Shown here piece after piece: positions 17,571-25,682 of a DNA stretch of 64,000 nt. The notes below the pieces were generated by a model that was not told where the DNA came from, made no database searches, and was given only the letters and a program-made list of their open reading frames with translations. The DNA lies in NCBI GenBank assembly GCA_964613795.1, contig CAZTJR010000001.1:124001-188000 (forward strand), given 5' to 3'. Origin of the DNA: Chromatocurvus sp964613795 (GTDB lineage: Bacteria > Pseudomonadota > Gammaproteobacteria > Pseudomonadales > Halieaceae). Position numbers and translations under genes: made by a program. Within the stretch, counting starts at the first letter, position 1; each line of letters begins with the position of its first letter.

Positions 17571-18355
17571 TTTGCGATCGCCATGTGCGCTATCTCAAGG
17601 CTGTCTGGATCGGCACCATCATCCTGCTGCTGTACATTCCCATCGTGTCAGTGGTGCTGGTATCGCTGGCGAACACCCGCTACATGCGCTTTCCACACCG
17701 GGTCTGGAGCGTTGACGCGTACCGGGAGGCGGTCGACTCCTTCACCACCTGGAGTATTCACCTGGTGTCACTGAAGATGGCTCTGTGCGTGGTGGTCATG
17801 GCGGTGGTGCTCGGGACGCTCGGTGCGATGGCGTTTGCCCGCTACGACTGGCGCGGCCGCAGCGTCTTTCAGCGTCTGATCGTGCTGCCGATCTTTTTTC
17901 CGCAGCCAGTGCTCGGGCTGGCGCTGCTGCTGTCGTTCTCGGCAATGGGCATCACGCCCGGCTGGAAAACCGCCGTTATCGCCCACGCGGTGTGGATCGT
18001 ACCCATTGTGACGCTGGTAATTTCGATCCGCCTGTTCGGCTACGATGTCGCCCAGGAAGAGGCGGCTTTCGACCTCGGTGCCAGTCGCTGGCAGGTGGCC
18101 AGGGAGGTGACCCTTCCCGCTCTCTGGCCGGGCATCTTTTCCGGCGCTCTGTTCGCCTTTCTGCTGTCCTGGTCCAACCTGCCTCTGTCGATTTTCACCA
18201 GTGGCGCAGATACGCCACTGCCGGTGTGGCTGTTCTCGCGCACGGCGACCAACTACTCACCGCTGGTGCCGGCGGTGGCTGTGATCGGTACGGTGATTTC
18301 GGCACTGCTCGTGGTGGTGCTTCTGGTATTGCGGCGAATTTTTCGACGAGCATGA
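17567..18355 (+). CDS. PotC-like ABC transporter permease
   Basis: A 262-residue second permease of the importer, with about six transmembrane segments (first: VWIGTIILLLYIPIVSVVLV). The EAA loop is EEAAFDLGASRWQVAREVTLP, 4-residue spacing as in PotC. It is the last gene of the operon; a hairpin with a short T-run follows at 18428-18449. With the preceding three genes it makes a complete importer of two permeases, ATPase and binding protein. Confidence 0.94.
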   Translation: MICDRHVRYLKAVWIGTIILLLYIPIVSVVLVSLANTRYMRFPHRVWSVDAYREAVDSFTTWSIHLVSLKMALCVVVMAVVLGTLGAMAFARYDWRGRSVFQRLIVLPIFFPQPVLGLALLLSFSAMGITPGWKTAVIAHAVWIVPIVTLVISIRLFGYDVAQEEAAFDLGASRWQVAREVTLPALWPGIFSGALFAFLLSWSNLPLSIFTSGADTPLPVWLFSRTATNYSPLVPAVAVIGTVISALLVVVLLVLRRIFRRA

Positions 18356-18427
18356 CGCGGTATACGTCGACAGCGGCGTAAGCCGCAGCAGGCCCCTGGC
18401 ACGCATGGCCTGTCGCGGTTGCACCAG

Positions 18428-18449
18428 GCGCTGGCTCAGCGCGGGTTTT
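18428..18449 (+). terminator. intrinsic terminator candidate after the ABC operon
   Basis: GCGCTG and CAGCGC form a 6-bp stem with a 3-nt loop (18428-18442), followed by GGGTTTT. It lies about 70 bp past the last permease gene on the same strand. Confidence 0.5.
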
Positions 18450-18489
18450 GACTGCCCGGCGAAGCAGCCGCCTGCTCTACTCATACTGC

Positions 18490-19698
18490 CTATTCAAACG
18501 TCACGCGCGCTACCCGCACTCGGCGAGGGCCAGCCGTATCGGTCCACGATAGGTACACTGCATTGTCGATACTATCGATGACAGGAAATCCGCTGCGGCG
18601 CGATGGGTTGATCCCTGCCATGTCCACGGTCTCCACAAATGCCCCGTCGGCGCTGAAGCGTGACAGCATAACCTTTGCTCCGTTGTCAGCCAGGGCTATC
18701 CAGCTGACAACTATTTCGCCGTTGTCCAGAATAACCGCATCGAGACGGCCATTGGTGTCGGGGCCGGCAACGGGCTTCGGCGAAGAAAAGGTTTCACCGC
18801 TGTCAGACGAAATCGCCAGCTGAACTGTTGGCGACCCGCCTTTTGCCGTGAACCACGCAACCGCTACGGCCTCATTGCGCGCCGCCACCGCTGGACCATT
18901 CACCGGACAACCGGCAACCTGCCAGCCATCCCGATAGACAGGCTGTGGCTCGGTCCAGCCATCATCGGTAAAGCGCACGATGTAGGTATCACGCACTTCA
19001 TCCACCGTGCGATCCCGGTAGACAACCACCGGACCCTGGGCCGTCATTGCCGAGCTCGTCTGGCAGCAGTCGCAAACGCCCCTGTCCAGCTCCCATTCGC
19101 GCAGGTTGTTGCCCGAGGCATCAAACTCGGCGGCTCGCAACGTCATCGCGCCCCGTTCCGGCTGCTGCTTGGTATTGCGACCGTCTAGCCAGGTGATCAG
19201 GGTGCTTTCATCACCCGTGGGCAACATGGACACAAAGCCGTGCTCGGCTTCAATGCCGCTGGTATTGACCCGTGTATCCTCGCTCCACCGCTGACTTTCG
19301 CCATTGTAAAACCTGGCCACCACGTCATAGTCGTAGGTGTCACCGCCGCTGCGGCGGGGCCAATGGGCCACCCTATTGCCGGCGTGAACAGACAGCACCG
19401 GAAAGTCTGCCCAGTTGATGAACCAATCGGAACCCTGGCTGATGGTGGCGGGCTCACTCCATTTGTCGTTGATCAACTGTGAGTACATAAGCCGTGCCAC
19501 GGCGCCTTCTTCGGTCACCCAGGACAGATAGACCCGGCCGGCTTCATCGCTCGTGATGCGTGATAAATGACTATTGTCAGGTGCGGGCGAGAGTAGGCGT
19601 TCTACCGTTGGCGCACCCGATTCCATGTTGGCAGCGGTGAGGTGAGAACAGCCCAATACCGTAAGCAAAAGCGGAAAAATGCTGCCTGATCGAATCAT
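18490..19698 (-). CDS. CxCC-motif beta-propeller (sialidase-like fold) lipoprotein
   Basis: A 402-residue lipoprotein (lipobox TVLGC, C17) made of repeated beta strands with Asp-box-like elements such as SDSGETFSSP and FDASGNN. It matches proteins often labelled exo-alpha-sialidase, but no sialidase catalytic set can be seen. A conserved-looking cysteine cluster C209-D-C211-C212-QT and C264 in AGCPVNGPA suggest a metal site or redox disulfides. The next gene, 22 bp downstream on the same strand, is a TlpA-like thioredoxin, which supports a redox or metal-handling role for the cysteines. The true function is unknown. Confidence 0.82.
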   Translation of the reverse strand: MIRSGSIFPLLLTVLGCSHLTAANMESGAPTVERLLSPAPDNSHLSRITSDEAGRVYLSWVTEEGAVARLMYSQLINDKWSEPATISQGSDWFINWADFPVLSVHAGNRVAHWPRRSGGDTYDYDVVARFYNGESQRWSEDTRVNTSGIEAEHGFVSMLPTGDESTLITWLDGRNTKQQPERGAMTLRAAEFDASGNNLREWELDRGVCDCCQTSSAMTAQGPVVVYRDRTVDEVRDTYIVRFTDDGWTEPQPVYRDGWQVAGCPVNGPAVAARNEAVAVAWFTAKGGSPTVQLAISSDSGETFSSPKPVAGPDTNGRLDAVILDNGEIVVSWIALADNGAKVMLSRFSADGAFVETVDMAGINPSRRSGFPVIDSIDNAVYLSWTDTAGPRRVRVARVTFE

Positions 19699-19720
19699 GA
19701 TAATTTTCCGTTCTACATGA

Positions 19721-20176
19721 TTATTGCTTCGCTGGGAGCAGCCCGAGCCGCGAAAGCTGTTCCCGCATCTGCTCGCGTGATTGCAGCCCTATCAACGTGG
19801 CGGCGAGTTCATTGTCGGGCGTCAGGATATAGGTTGTGGGCATGACATCGGGTGCCCGCAAATTCAGATTGCCGATTTCCTCGCGAGTCAGGATAGGAAA
19901 CTCGATACCCAGGTCGTCTGCAATCCTGAGCGTCACTTCCCGTGGATCTTCGTCGAAATTGACGCCCACCACTTTAACTTTGCTGGCATCAAGCGCCTGA
20001 CTCAGCGCATTCAGCATGGGAATTTCCTTGCGGCACGGTGAGCACCACTCGGACCAGTAATTCACCACGCGCCAGACCGCATTCTCCTGCGCTTCTTCCG
20101 ATGCGCGCACGCCGGGCTGCATCAGAAAAATCACCAGCAACGAATGAGGTAAAAGCCATTTTTTTCGTACAGTCAT
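19721..20176 (-). CDS. TlpA-like periplasmic thioredoxin
   Basis: A 151-residue thioredoxin-fold protein with an N-terminal signal (core HSLLVIFLMQPGVRA) and the redox motif W-C45-S-P-C48 in NYWSEWCSPCRKE. The cis-proline loop is VMPTTYIL. TlpA-type proteins reduce disulfides or deliver reducing power to cytochrome c or copper-site assembly in the periplasm. Because of the strand order it is upstream of the CxCC propeller gene (22 bp gap), so it is likely the first gene of a two-gene operon and may keep the propeller's CxCC cysteines reduced. Confidence 0.92.
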   Translation of the reverse strand: MTVRKKWLLPHSLLVIFLMQPGVRASEEAQENAVWRVVNYWSEWCSPCRKEIPMLNALSQALDASKVKVVGVNFDEDPREVTLRIADDLGIEFPILTREEIGNLNLRAPDVMPTTYILTPDNELAATLIGLQSREQMREQLSRLGLLPAKQ

Positions 20177-20299
20177 TCGCTACTCGCAACAGAGAGTGAA
20201 TGATATAGTGTAGATCATCGTCAACGCATAGTCGCCGGGCGTTGGATACCTGTGTGGCCCGGGACTGGCGGGATGTGCCTGTACCCGCCGCAAAAAAAA

Positions 20300-20995
20300 C
20301 TAGAGCGAGCTTTCCAGCCGCGTATTGGCAATAAACTCCGCCACATTCGCCTGATTCGGCAGTGTTAGAATAAACGCGACCATGCTCGCAATCGTCTCGG
20401 GCTGCAGACGTTCGGCTTTGGGTGTAACTCCCGGCAGGCTGGCAATCATCTCGGTGTCGATCGCCCCGGGGCAGATCGCGGTAGCGCGTACCCCGTCAGC
20501 GTGGGCCTCCTGGCGCACGGCCTGCGTCATGGCATGCAGCGCGTGCTTGGTCATTACGTAGCCCAACGGCGCGCCGGGGCGCACGCGCTTGGCATCGGTG
20601 GAGGCCATGTTGATCACGCGTCCCTGCCCGTTTTTGCGCAAGTGGGGCAGGGCGGCGCGGATAAGGCGGAGGGGTGCCTTGACGTTCACCGCCCACAGTT
20701 CATCCAGCTCAGATTCGTCACCCTCTTCGAGGGTCAGCATACGCAGTATGCCGGCGTTGTTGATCAGGGCGTCGATACCGCCGAAGTGCGCAACCGTCGC
20801 CTCGACCCACGCGGCGGCTGAGGGCGGGTCGTTGGCATCGAAATGCGCAGAAAACACGCGTTCCTGCGGCGAAAACTGTGCTGCAGCCGCGGTATCACGC
20901 AGCCCCAGGGACACGGCCCAGCCATCGTCCAGCAGGCGCTGGGCAATGGCTGCACCAACGCCGCGGCTGGCGCCTGAGATCATCGCTACGCGCAT
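20300..20995 (-). CDS. short-chain dehydrogenase/reductase
   Basis: A 231-residue classical SDR. The nucleotide motif is SGASRGVGAAIAQ near the N-terminus, NNAG follows at ~80, the catalytic Ser is in INMAST, and the Tyr/Lys pair is in GYVMTKHALH (YxxxK). Cofactor is NAD(P); the substrate is unknown. Its start overlaps the stop of the preceding SDR gene by one base (TGATG), so the two are coupled. It is the last gene of the nine-gene leftward cluster that includes the MalEFGK-type importer. Confidence 0.92.
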   Translation of the reverse strand: MRVAMISGASRGVGAAIAQRLLDDGWAVSLGLRDTAAAAQFSPQERVFSAHFDANDPPSAAAWVEATVAHFGGIDALINNAGILRMLTLEEGDESELDELWAVNVKAPLRLIRAALPHLRKNGQGRVINMASTDAKRVRPGAPLGYVMTKHALHAMTQAVRQEAHADGVRATAICPGAIDTEMIASLPGVTPKAERLQPETIASMVAFILTLPNQANVAEFIANTRLESSL

Positions 20996-21780
20996 CAGAA
21001 CAGGCCTTGGTGCACGCCGCCGTCATTGACGATGTTCTGGCCGGTCATGAAACCCGCCTGCGCGGAGCAGATGTAGGCGACCAGGTCGCCGCACTCGCTG
21101 GGGTCGGCGAAGCGGCCTGCGGGGCAGCCCTTCTTACGGTCCTCGACAATCGCTTCATAGGTGGTGTTGCCGCGTTCGGCGTGGCCATGCAGGTTGGTAT
21201 GCAGCGCGTCGGTGTCGAACAGGCCGGGGCACACGGTGTTGATGGTGACGTTGTGCGGTATCAGCTCACGTGCCATGGCCGCAGAGGCGCCGGAGAGCGC
21301 CAGGCGCGCCGAATGGCTGTGGGCAAAGCCCACCTGAGGGAACTTGATGAAGCTCACCGACATATTGACGATACGGCCGAAGCCGCGATCCTGCATTCCG
21401 GGGGCAACGGCCTGGATCATCTCGATAGAGGACAGGAAGTGATCGTCCAGCCACTGGCGCCAGTCCGCCGATGTGATGTCCTTGTAGGGCGTTGGCACCT
21501 GGCGCTTGCCCGGATTGTTGACCAGAATGTCGCAGCTTCCGCCGGCCGCCTTCAGGATCTCCGCCCGTCCCTCGGCACTGTTGAAGTCGGCGGCGACGCA
21601 AGTCACGTCCACATCAAAGTCGGCACGAATTGCGGCGCCGGCTTCTTCCAATGCCTCGGGGGAGCGCGCGTTCAGCGTCAGTGACACGCCCGCTTCCGCG
21701 AGCGAGCGTGCGCAGGCGAGTCCCAGGCCGCGACTCGCGGCGGATACGATGGCGCTTCGGCCCTTGATTCCCAGATCCAT
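20995..21780 (-). CDS. SDR-fold protein with non-canonical active site
   Basis: A 261-residue SDR-fold protein with the cofactor motif SAASRGLGLACARSL and VNNPGKR in place of NNAG. The usual YxxxK catalytic pair is absent: where it should stand the sequence reads GFAHSHSARLALSG, with Ser/His and Arg instead of Tyr and Lys. A subgroup of FabG-like SDRs with S-N-x-x-R at this place is known, so it may still be an enzyme by another mechanism. The C-terminus GQNIVNDGGVHQG is typical of the fold. It sits 63 bp downstream of the DHDPS-family gene and overlaps the next SDR by one base. Confidence 0.9.
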   Translation of the reverse strand: MDLGIKGRSAIVSAASRGLGLACARSLAEAGVSLTLNARSPEALEEAGAAIRADFDVDVTCVAADFNSAEGRAEILKAAGGSCDILVNNPGKRQVPTPYKDITSADWRQWLDDHFLSSIEMIQAVAPGMQDRGFGRIVNMSVSFIKFPQVGFAHSHSARLALSGASAAMARELIPHNVTINTVCPGLFDTDALHTNLHGHAERGNTTYEAIVEDRKKGCPAGRFADPSECGDLVAYICSAQAGFMTGQNIVNDGGVHQGLF

Positions 21781-21843
21781 GTGAATTCTCCCTGTGTATT
21801 GATTGAAACGTGCGGATGGCTGCCAGAAAGCCGGCGCCCTGTG

Positions 21844-22758
21844 TCAGTTCTCTGTGTCTGCCATGATTCTGCGAAAGCCCGACTGCAGTGAGCTCAGCTG
21901 ATCGCCTTCCAGTGCGCGCAGCGGGGGTCGGGGAAGGCCGCCGCCGGGCACGCCGAGCAGGTCCATGATCGCCTTGGTTGACGGGTACAGTGTGCGGCCC
22001 TCTGCGGTGAACAGCTGTGTCAGCTGTATACCGGTGTGTTGCAGGGCCCAGGCGTCGTCCAGGCGACCGGCTTTGGTCGTGTGCCATAGATCCAGGCAGC
22101 CCGGTGCCCAGACGTTGGGGAAGCAGTCGATTAGACCGTCGGCGCCGGCGAGCGCGGCGGCGACGCCATACACCGACGAGGGACCGCAGAAAACACGAAT
22201 ACGGTCCTGCACGCGCAGCAAAGTATCGTGGAAATTGGTCCAGCTGCCCGAGCTCTCCTTGACCGCTACGACATGGTCGAGATCCGCCAGGCGGTCGACA
22301 ATGGCCGGTGTCAATGCATTGCCGGCATTACCCGGGATGTTATAAAGAATGATGGGCAGAACGCTGGCGGCATCGATGGTCTCGTAATGCGCAATAATTT
22401 CGGCTTCGGTGAGGTGCGCGAAAAACGCCGGCATCACCAGCACGCCATCGCAGCCCGCCTGCCTGGCGGCGTGGATCTGCTCGATCACCTCTTCGGCGCG
22501 GATGGCACCGGTACCGATAATGGCCGGGCCGCGGCCGGCACTGGCCTTAGCTACCCACTGCGCCAGTTTCGCGCGCTCAGGCAGGGTCAGCGCCCAGAAC
22601 TCCCCCGTGCAGCCGCCTGCCACCATACCGGTTGCGCCCGCGTCGTAGAGACGGGCAACATTGCCGAAAAATGCCTCCTCGTCCAGCGACAGATCGTCGC
22701 AAAAAGGCGTTGTGACGGCTGGCATTGGGCCCTGCCAGTTGACTGAGTCTCGATTCAA
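21844..22758 (-). CDS. DapA/NanA-superfamily class I aldolase or dehydratase
   Basis: A 304-residue TIM-barrel protein of the dihydrodipicolinate synthase/N-acetylneuraminate lyase superfamily. The carboxylate-binding motif is GGCTGEFW (residues 48-55), the proton-relay Tyr is Y139 in LYNIPG, and the Schiff-base lysine is K167 in VAVKESSG. Members cleave or dehydrate 2-keto acids (sugar acids, hydroxyproline-derived keto acids). Its place between an importer, SDRs and amine-oxidising flavoproteins shows a catabolic role rather than lysine synthesis. It begins 45 bp after the ATPase gene. Confidence 0.92.
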   Translation of the reverse strand: MNRDSVNWQGPMPAVTTPFCDDLSLDEEAFFGNVARLYDAGATGMVAGGCTGEFWALTLPERAKLAQWVAKASAGRGPAIIGTGAIRAEEVIEQIHAARQAGCDGVLVMPAFFAHLTEAEIIAHYETIDAASVLPIILYNIPGNAGNALTPAIVDRLADLDHVVAVKESSGSWTNFHDTLLRVQDRIRVFCGPSSVYGVAAALAGADGLIDCFPNVWAPGCLDLWHTTKAGRLDDAWALQHTGIQLTQLFTAEGRTLYPSTKAIMDLLGVPGGGLPRPPLRALEGDQLSSLQSGFRRIMADTEN

Positions 22759-22803
22759 GGATGTTCTCCTGGGGTATCTGTCGGTTGTCGGAAAGCGGCC
22801 GAC

Positions 22804-23883
22804 TCAGCGGCCCGCATTCAGTCTTGGTCCCGTATCCCCGGGACCAAAAACGTGGACCTGCTCACTGTCGATGCGGTAATTGATAAGCTCGCCCATGCGT
22901 GGCACCTGTGAGGAGGGTGTGCGCCCGGTCAGGCGGCTGCCGCCTGCAACATCCAGCACGACAATATTCTCATGCCCTGTCTGTTCCACCAGCTGTACTT
23001 TCGCCTGCAGATCACCATCACCCAGATGCACATGCTCCGGCCGAACGCCAAGACAGGCATTCCCCGCCTGTGCCGTCTCGTCCAGTGCAGGCACCGGCAG
23101 TGTCAGACCGGGTGACGTGAAATGCCAGCCTGCATCGCTACGCGACAGCTGGCCGTCAATCAGGTTCATGGAGGGGGTACCGATAAAGCTGGCAACAAAG
23201 CGGTTCGCCGGCTTGTGGTAGACCTCCTGTGGCGGCGCAAACTGCTGCAGGTCGCCGGCCAGCATGATGGCGATGCGGTTGGACATGGTCATGGCTTCGA
23301 GTTGATCGTGGGTCACGTAGACCATGGTCCGCCCAAGGCGCGCGTGCAGCTCCACCAGCTCCGCGCGCATGTAGCCACGCAGCTTTGCGTCCAGGTTGGA
23401 CAGCGGTTCATCCAGCAGAAAGACCTTGGGGTCGCGGACCAGCGCCCGGCCCAGTGCCACCCGCTGCTGCTGACCTCCCGAGAGCTGGCTCGGCTTGCGC
23501 TCCAGCAGTTCTGTGAGCTGCAGCATGTCTGCCGCCTTCGCGACCTGAGCCTTGCGCTCGGCTTTCGGCAGACCGCGTTTTTTAAGCGGGTACTCCATGT
23601 TGCGACCCACGGTCATGTGCGGATAGAGCGCGTATGACTGAAATACCATGGCGATATCGCGCTGCCCTGGCGGCACGTCATTGACCAGCCGATCGCCGAT
23701 GCGGATTTCGCCACTGGTCGGGAACTCAAGCCCCGCGAGCATGCGCAGCGTCGTTGTCTTGCCGCAGCCCGAGGGCCCCAGCAGTGAGACAAATTCGCCT
23801 TCTTCTATCGTGAGATCAAGCCCCTCGACGGCGAGGAACCCCGCAAATTCCTTGCGAACCTTGGAAAACGTGACACCCGCCAT
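22804..23883 (-). CDS. UgpC/MalK-type ABC transporter ATP-binding protein
   Basis: A 359-residue ATPase of a carbohydrate-type importer. Walker A GPSGCGKTT (residues ~33-41), Q-loop VFQSYALYPHMTV, signature LSGGQQQR, Walker B VFLLDEP, and switch histidine in VTHDQLEAM; a C-terminal OB-type regulatory part follows (LGVRPEHVHLGDG). It lies 6 bp after the MalG-like permease gene. It serves the importer with the two permeases and the binding protein upstream. Confidence 0.95.
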   Translation of the reverse strand: MAGVTFSKVRKEFAGFLAVEGLDLTIEEGEFVSLLGPSGCGKTTTLRMLAGLEFPTSGEIRIGDRLVNDVPPGQRDIAMVFQSYALYPHMTVGRNMEYPLKKRGLPKAERKAQVAKAADMLQLTELLERKPSQLSGGQQQRVALGRALVRDPKVFLLDEPLSNLDAKLRGYMRAELVELHARLGRTMVYVTHDQLEAMTMSNRIAIMLAGDLQQFAPPQEVYHKPANRFVASFIGTPSMNLIDGQLSRSDAGWHFTSPGLTLPVPALDETAQAGNACLGVRPEHVHLGDGDLQAKVQLVEQTGHENIVVLDVAGGSRLTGRTPSSQVPRMGELINYRIDSEQVHVFGPGDTGPRLNAGR

Positions 23884-23889
23884 AAGGAC

Positions 23890-24711
23890 CTATCCTTTTA
23901 CTGCGCCGGCGCCGAAGCCGCGCGTCAGGTATTTCTGCAGGAAAGCGAAAGCGATGATCAGCGGTACGCTCATCATGACTGACGCCGCCATCAGCAGCGA
24001 CCACTCGATATTGAACGAGGAGATCAGCATGTTCATGACACCGGTAGTGAGCGGCCGTGACTCGTCCGAGTTCACCAGTACCAGCGCAAACAGATACTCG
24101 TTCCACGACAGAATGAAAGTGAACAGTGCCGTGGAGATAATGCCGGGCAGCAGCTGGGGAAAGATGACGTCGCGGAATGCGCCCATGCGGCTGGCGCCAT
24201 CCACCAGAGCCGCAGACTCCAGGTCTTGCGGAATACCCGCCATGAAAGATCGCAGCAGCCACAGGGCATAGGGCAGTGCGAAGGTGGTATAGGCCAGCAC
24301 CAGACTGAACAGCGTGTTGGCCAGCCCGAGTTGCACCATCATCAGGTACAGAGGCAGGATCAGCACTACAGAGGGAAGCAGATAGGTGAAGAGCACCAGC
24401 ATTGCCAGGCTCTCGCGACCCCGATAGGTAAAGCGCACCAGGCTGTAGGCACCCAGCGTCGCCACGCCGATGACGACCAGGGTGGTGGCCGTCGACAAAA
24501 AGATAGAGTTGCGGAAGTACACCAGGAAGTTTGTTTCCCGCAGCAGCGTTATATAGTGCTCGAACGTGGGCTCAACGGGCAGGAAAGCGGGCGGCCTGGC
24601 CCACAGCTCCAGCTGTGGCTTGAGGGATGTCACCACCATCCAGAACAGCGGGAATGCCACGATCAGCACCGCGCTCCAGACCATGAGATTGAACAGAAGT
24701 CGGCGCATCAT
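23890..24711 (-). CDS. MalG-like carbohydrate ABC transporter permease
   Basis: A 273-residue inner-membrane permease with about six transmembrane helices. The N-terminal helix VWSAVLIVAFPLFWMVVTSLK and the periplasmic PTFEHYITLL segment are typical of MalG/UgpE proteins. The ATPase-docking loop is SAALVDGASRMGAFRDVIFPQLLPG. Its ATG overlaps the stop of the MalF-like gene (ATGA), so the two permeases are translationally coupled. Confidence 0.94.
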   Translation of the reverse strand: MMRRLLFNLMVWSAVLIVAFPLFWMVVTSLKPQLELWARPPAFLPVEPTFEHYITLLRETNFLVYFRNSIFLSTATTLVVIGVATLGAYSLVRFTYRGRESLAMLVLFTYLLPSVVLILPLYLMMVQLGLANTLFSLVLAYTTFALPYALWLLRSFMAGIPQDLESAALVDGASRMGAFRDVIFPQLLPGIISTALFTFILSWNEYLFALVLVNSDESRPLTTGVMNMLISSFNIEWSLLMAASVMMSVPLIIAFAFLQKYLTRGFGAGAVKG

Positions 24712-25607
24712 GAGGCATCTTTCTCCCGGGTCCGGCGAATATAAACGACCATGAATACCAGCATGATCGCCATCATGACCACGGCATAGGCCGCGGCCAT
24801 GCCCATCTGGTTGAGTGCGAAGGCTTCTTTGTAGACCAGCAGTGGCAGCGTCTGCGTGCTTATCACCGGGCCACCGCCGGTCAACAGGAAAATCAGGTCG
24901 AACTCCTTGAAGTCCCAGATGGCGCGCAGCAGGATGATTACCACCAGCACGTCGCGCAGCTGCGGTAGCGTGACATCGAAAAAGCGCGCGACAGGTCCGG
25001 CGCCGTCGATGCGGGCAGCCTCGTAGAGCGTGTCCGGAATGGTCTGCAGTCGCGCCAGCACGGCAATGACCACGAAGGGAAAATACTTCCAGGCACCGAC
25101 CAGGATCATGGAAATCATTGCGTTGGGCATGCTGCCGAGATAATCCACCGGCATATCGACCGCACCCGAGCCAATCAGCATATGGTTGAGAATGCCGTAG
25201 AGATCATTGAACAGCCAGCGCCATACAAGAACGGCAACCACGGTGGAGACAAAATAGGGAAACAGGATCAGGCTGCGCGCAAGGCTGCGGAACCATACCG
25301 CCTGGTGCAGCATCAGCGCCATGCCAATACCCAGGACGATCTGCAGGCTGAGGGTGCCCGCTGTCCACACCAGTGTATTGCGCAACGATATCCAGAACTC
25401 GCCACGGGCCAGCAGGTCGCGATAATTGCTGATGCCGACAAAGCTGCCTTCCAGGGTCGGGGTGTAGAGCTGGAACAGGCTGAGGTAGATTGCCGCCAGC
25501 AGCGGATAGACGATCACGGCGCAGAAAACGACGATGGTCGGCGCAATCAGCAGCAGCCCGAGCCGGGCGTAGCGGCGCTCAAGCAGAGCCTGTGGCGAGC
25601 GTGACAT
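24708..25607 (-). CDS. MalF/UgpA-like carbohydrate ABC transporter permease
   Basis: A 299-residue permease, the partner of the MalG-like subunit. The first helix is LLLIAPTIVVFCAVIVYPLL; the EAA docking loop is YEAARIDGAGPVARFFDVTLP. The frame is open to a TTG at 25670 and an ATG at 25661, but the ATG at 25607 is preferred: GAGG stands 7 nt upstream and the length fits the family. It follows the binding-protein gene and overlaps the next permease gene by 4 bp. Confidence 0.92.
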   Translation of the reverse strand: MSRSPQALLERRYARLGLLLIAPTIVVFCAVIVYPLLAAIYLSLFQLYTPTLEGSFVGISNYRDLLARGEFWISLRNTLVWTAGTLSLQIVLGIGMALMLHQAVWFRSLARSLILFPYFVSTVVAVLVWRWLFNDLYGILNHMLIGSGAVDMPVDYLGSMPNAMISMILVGAWKYFPFVVIAVLARLQTIPDTLYEAARIDGAGPVARFFDVTLPQLRDVLVVIILLRAIWDFKEFDLIFLLTGGGPVISTQTLPLLVYKEAFALNQMGMAAAYAVVMMAIMLVFMVVYIRRTREKDAS

Positions 25608-25682
25608 GCGTGGCCTCTTGTTGGCGTCGTTCAACGTTGTCTCAGTGTCGCGAAGTGGCATCGACGGCAAATGGGCTATCCA

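Noticed and set aside
521..18355. A single polyamine catabolism module from the omega-aminotransferase plus the Pot-like importer
   Set aside because: The genes are about 13 kb apart, on opposite strands, with unrelated genes between; only a loose functional link can be suggested.
20267..20299. GGCGGG/CCCGCC hairpin next to a run of eight A
   Set aside because: On the plus strand the stem is followed by A, not T. On the minus strand the T-run comes before the stem, so it does not have intrinsic terminator order for the SDR gene.
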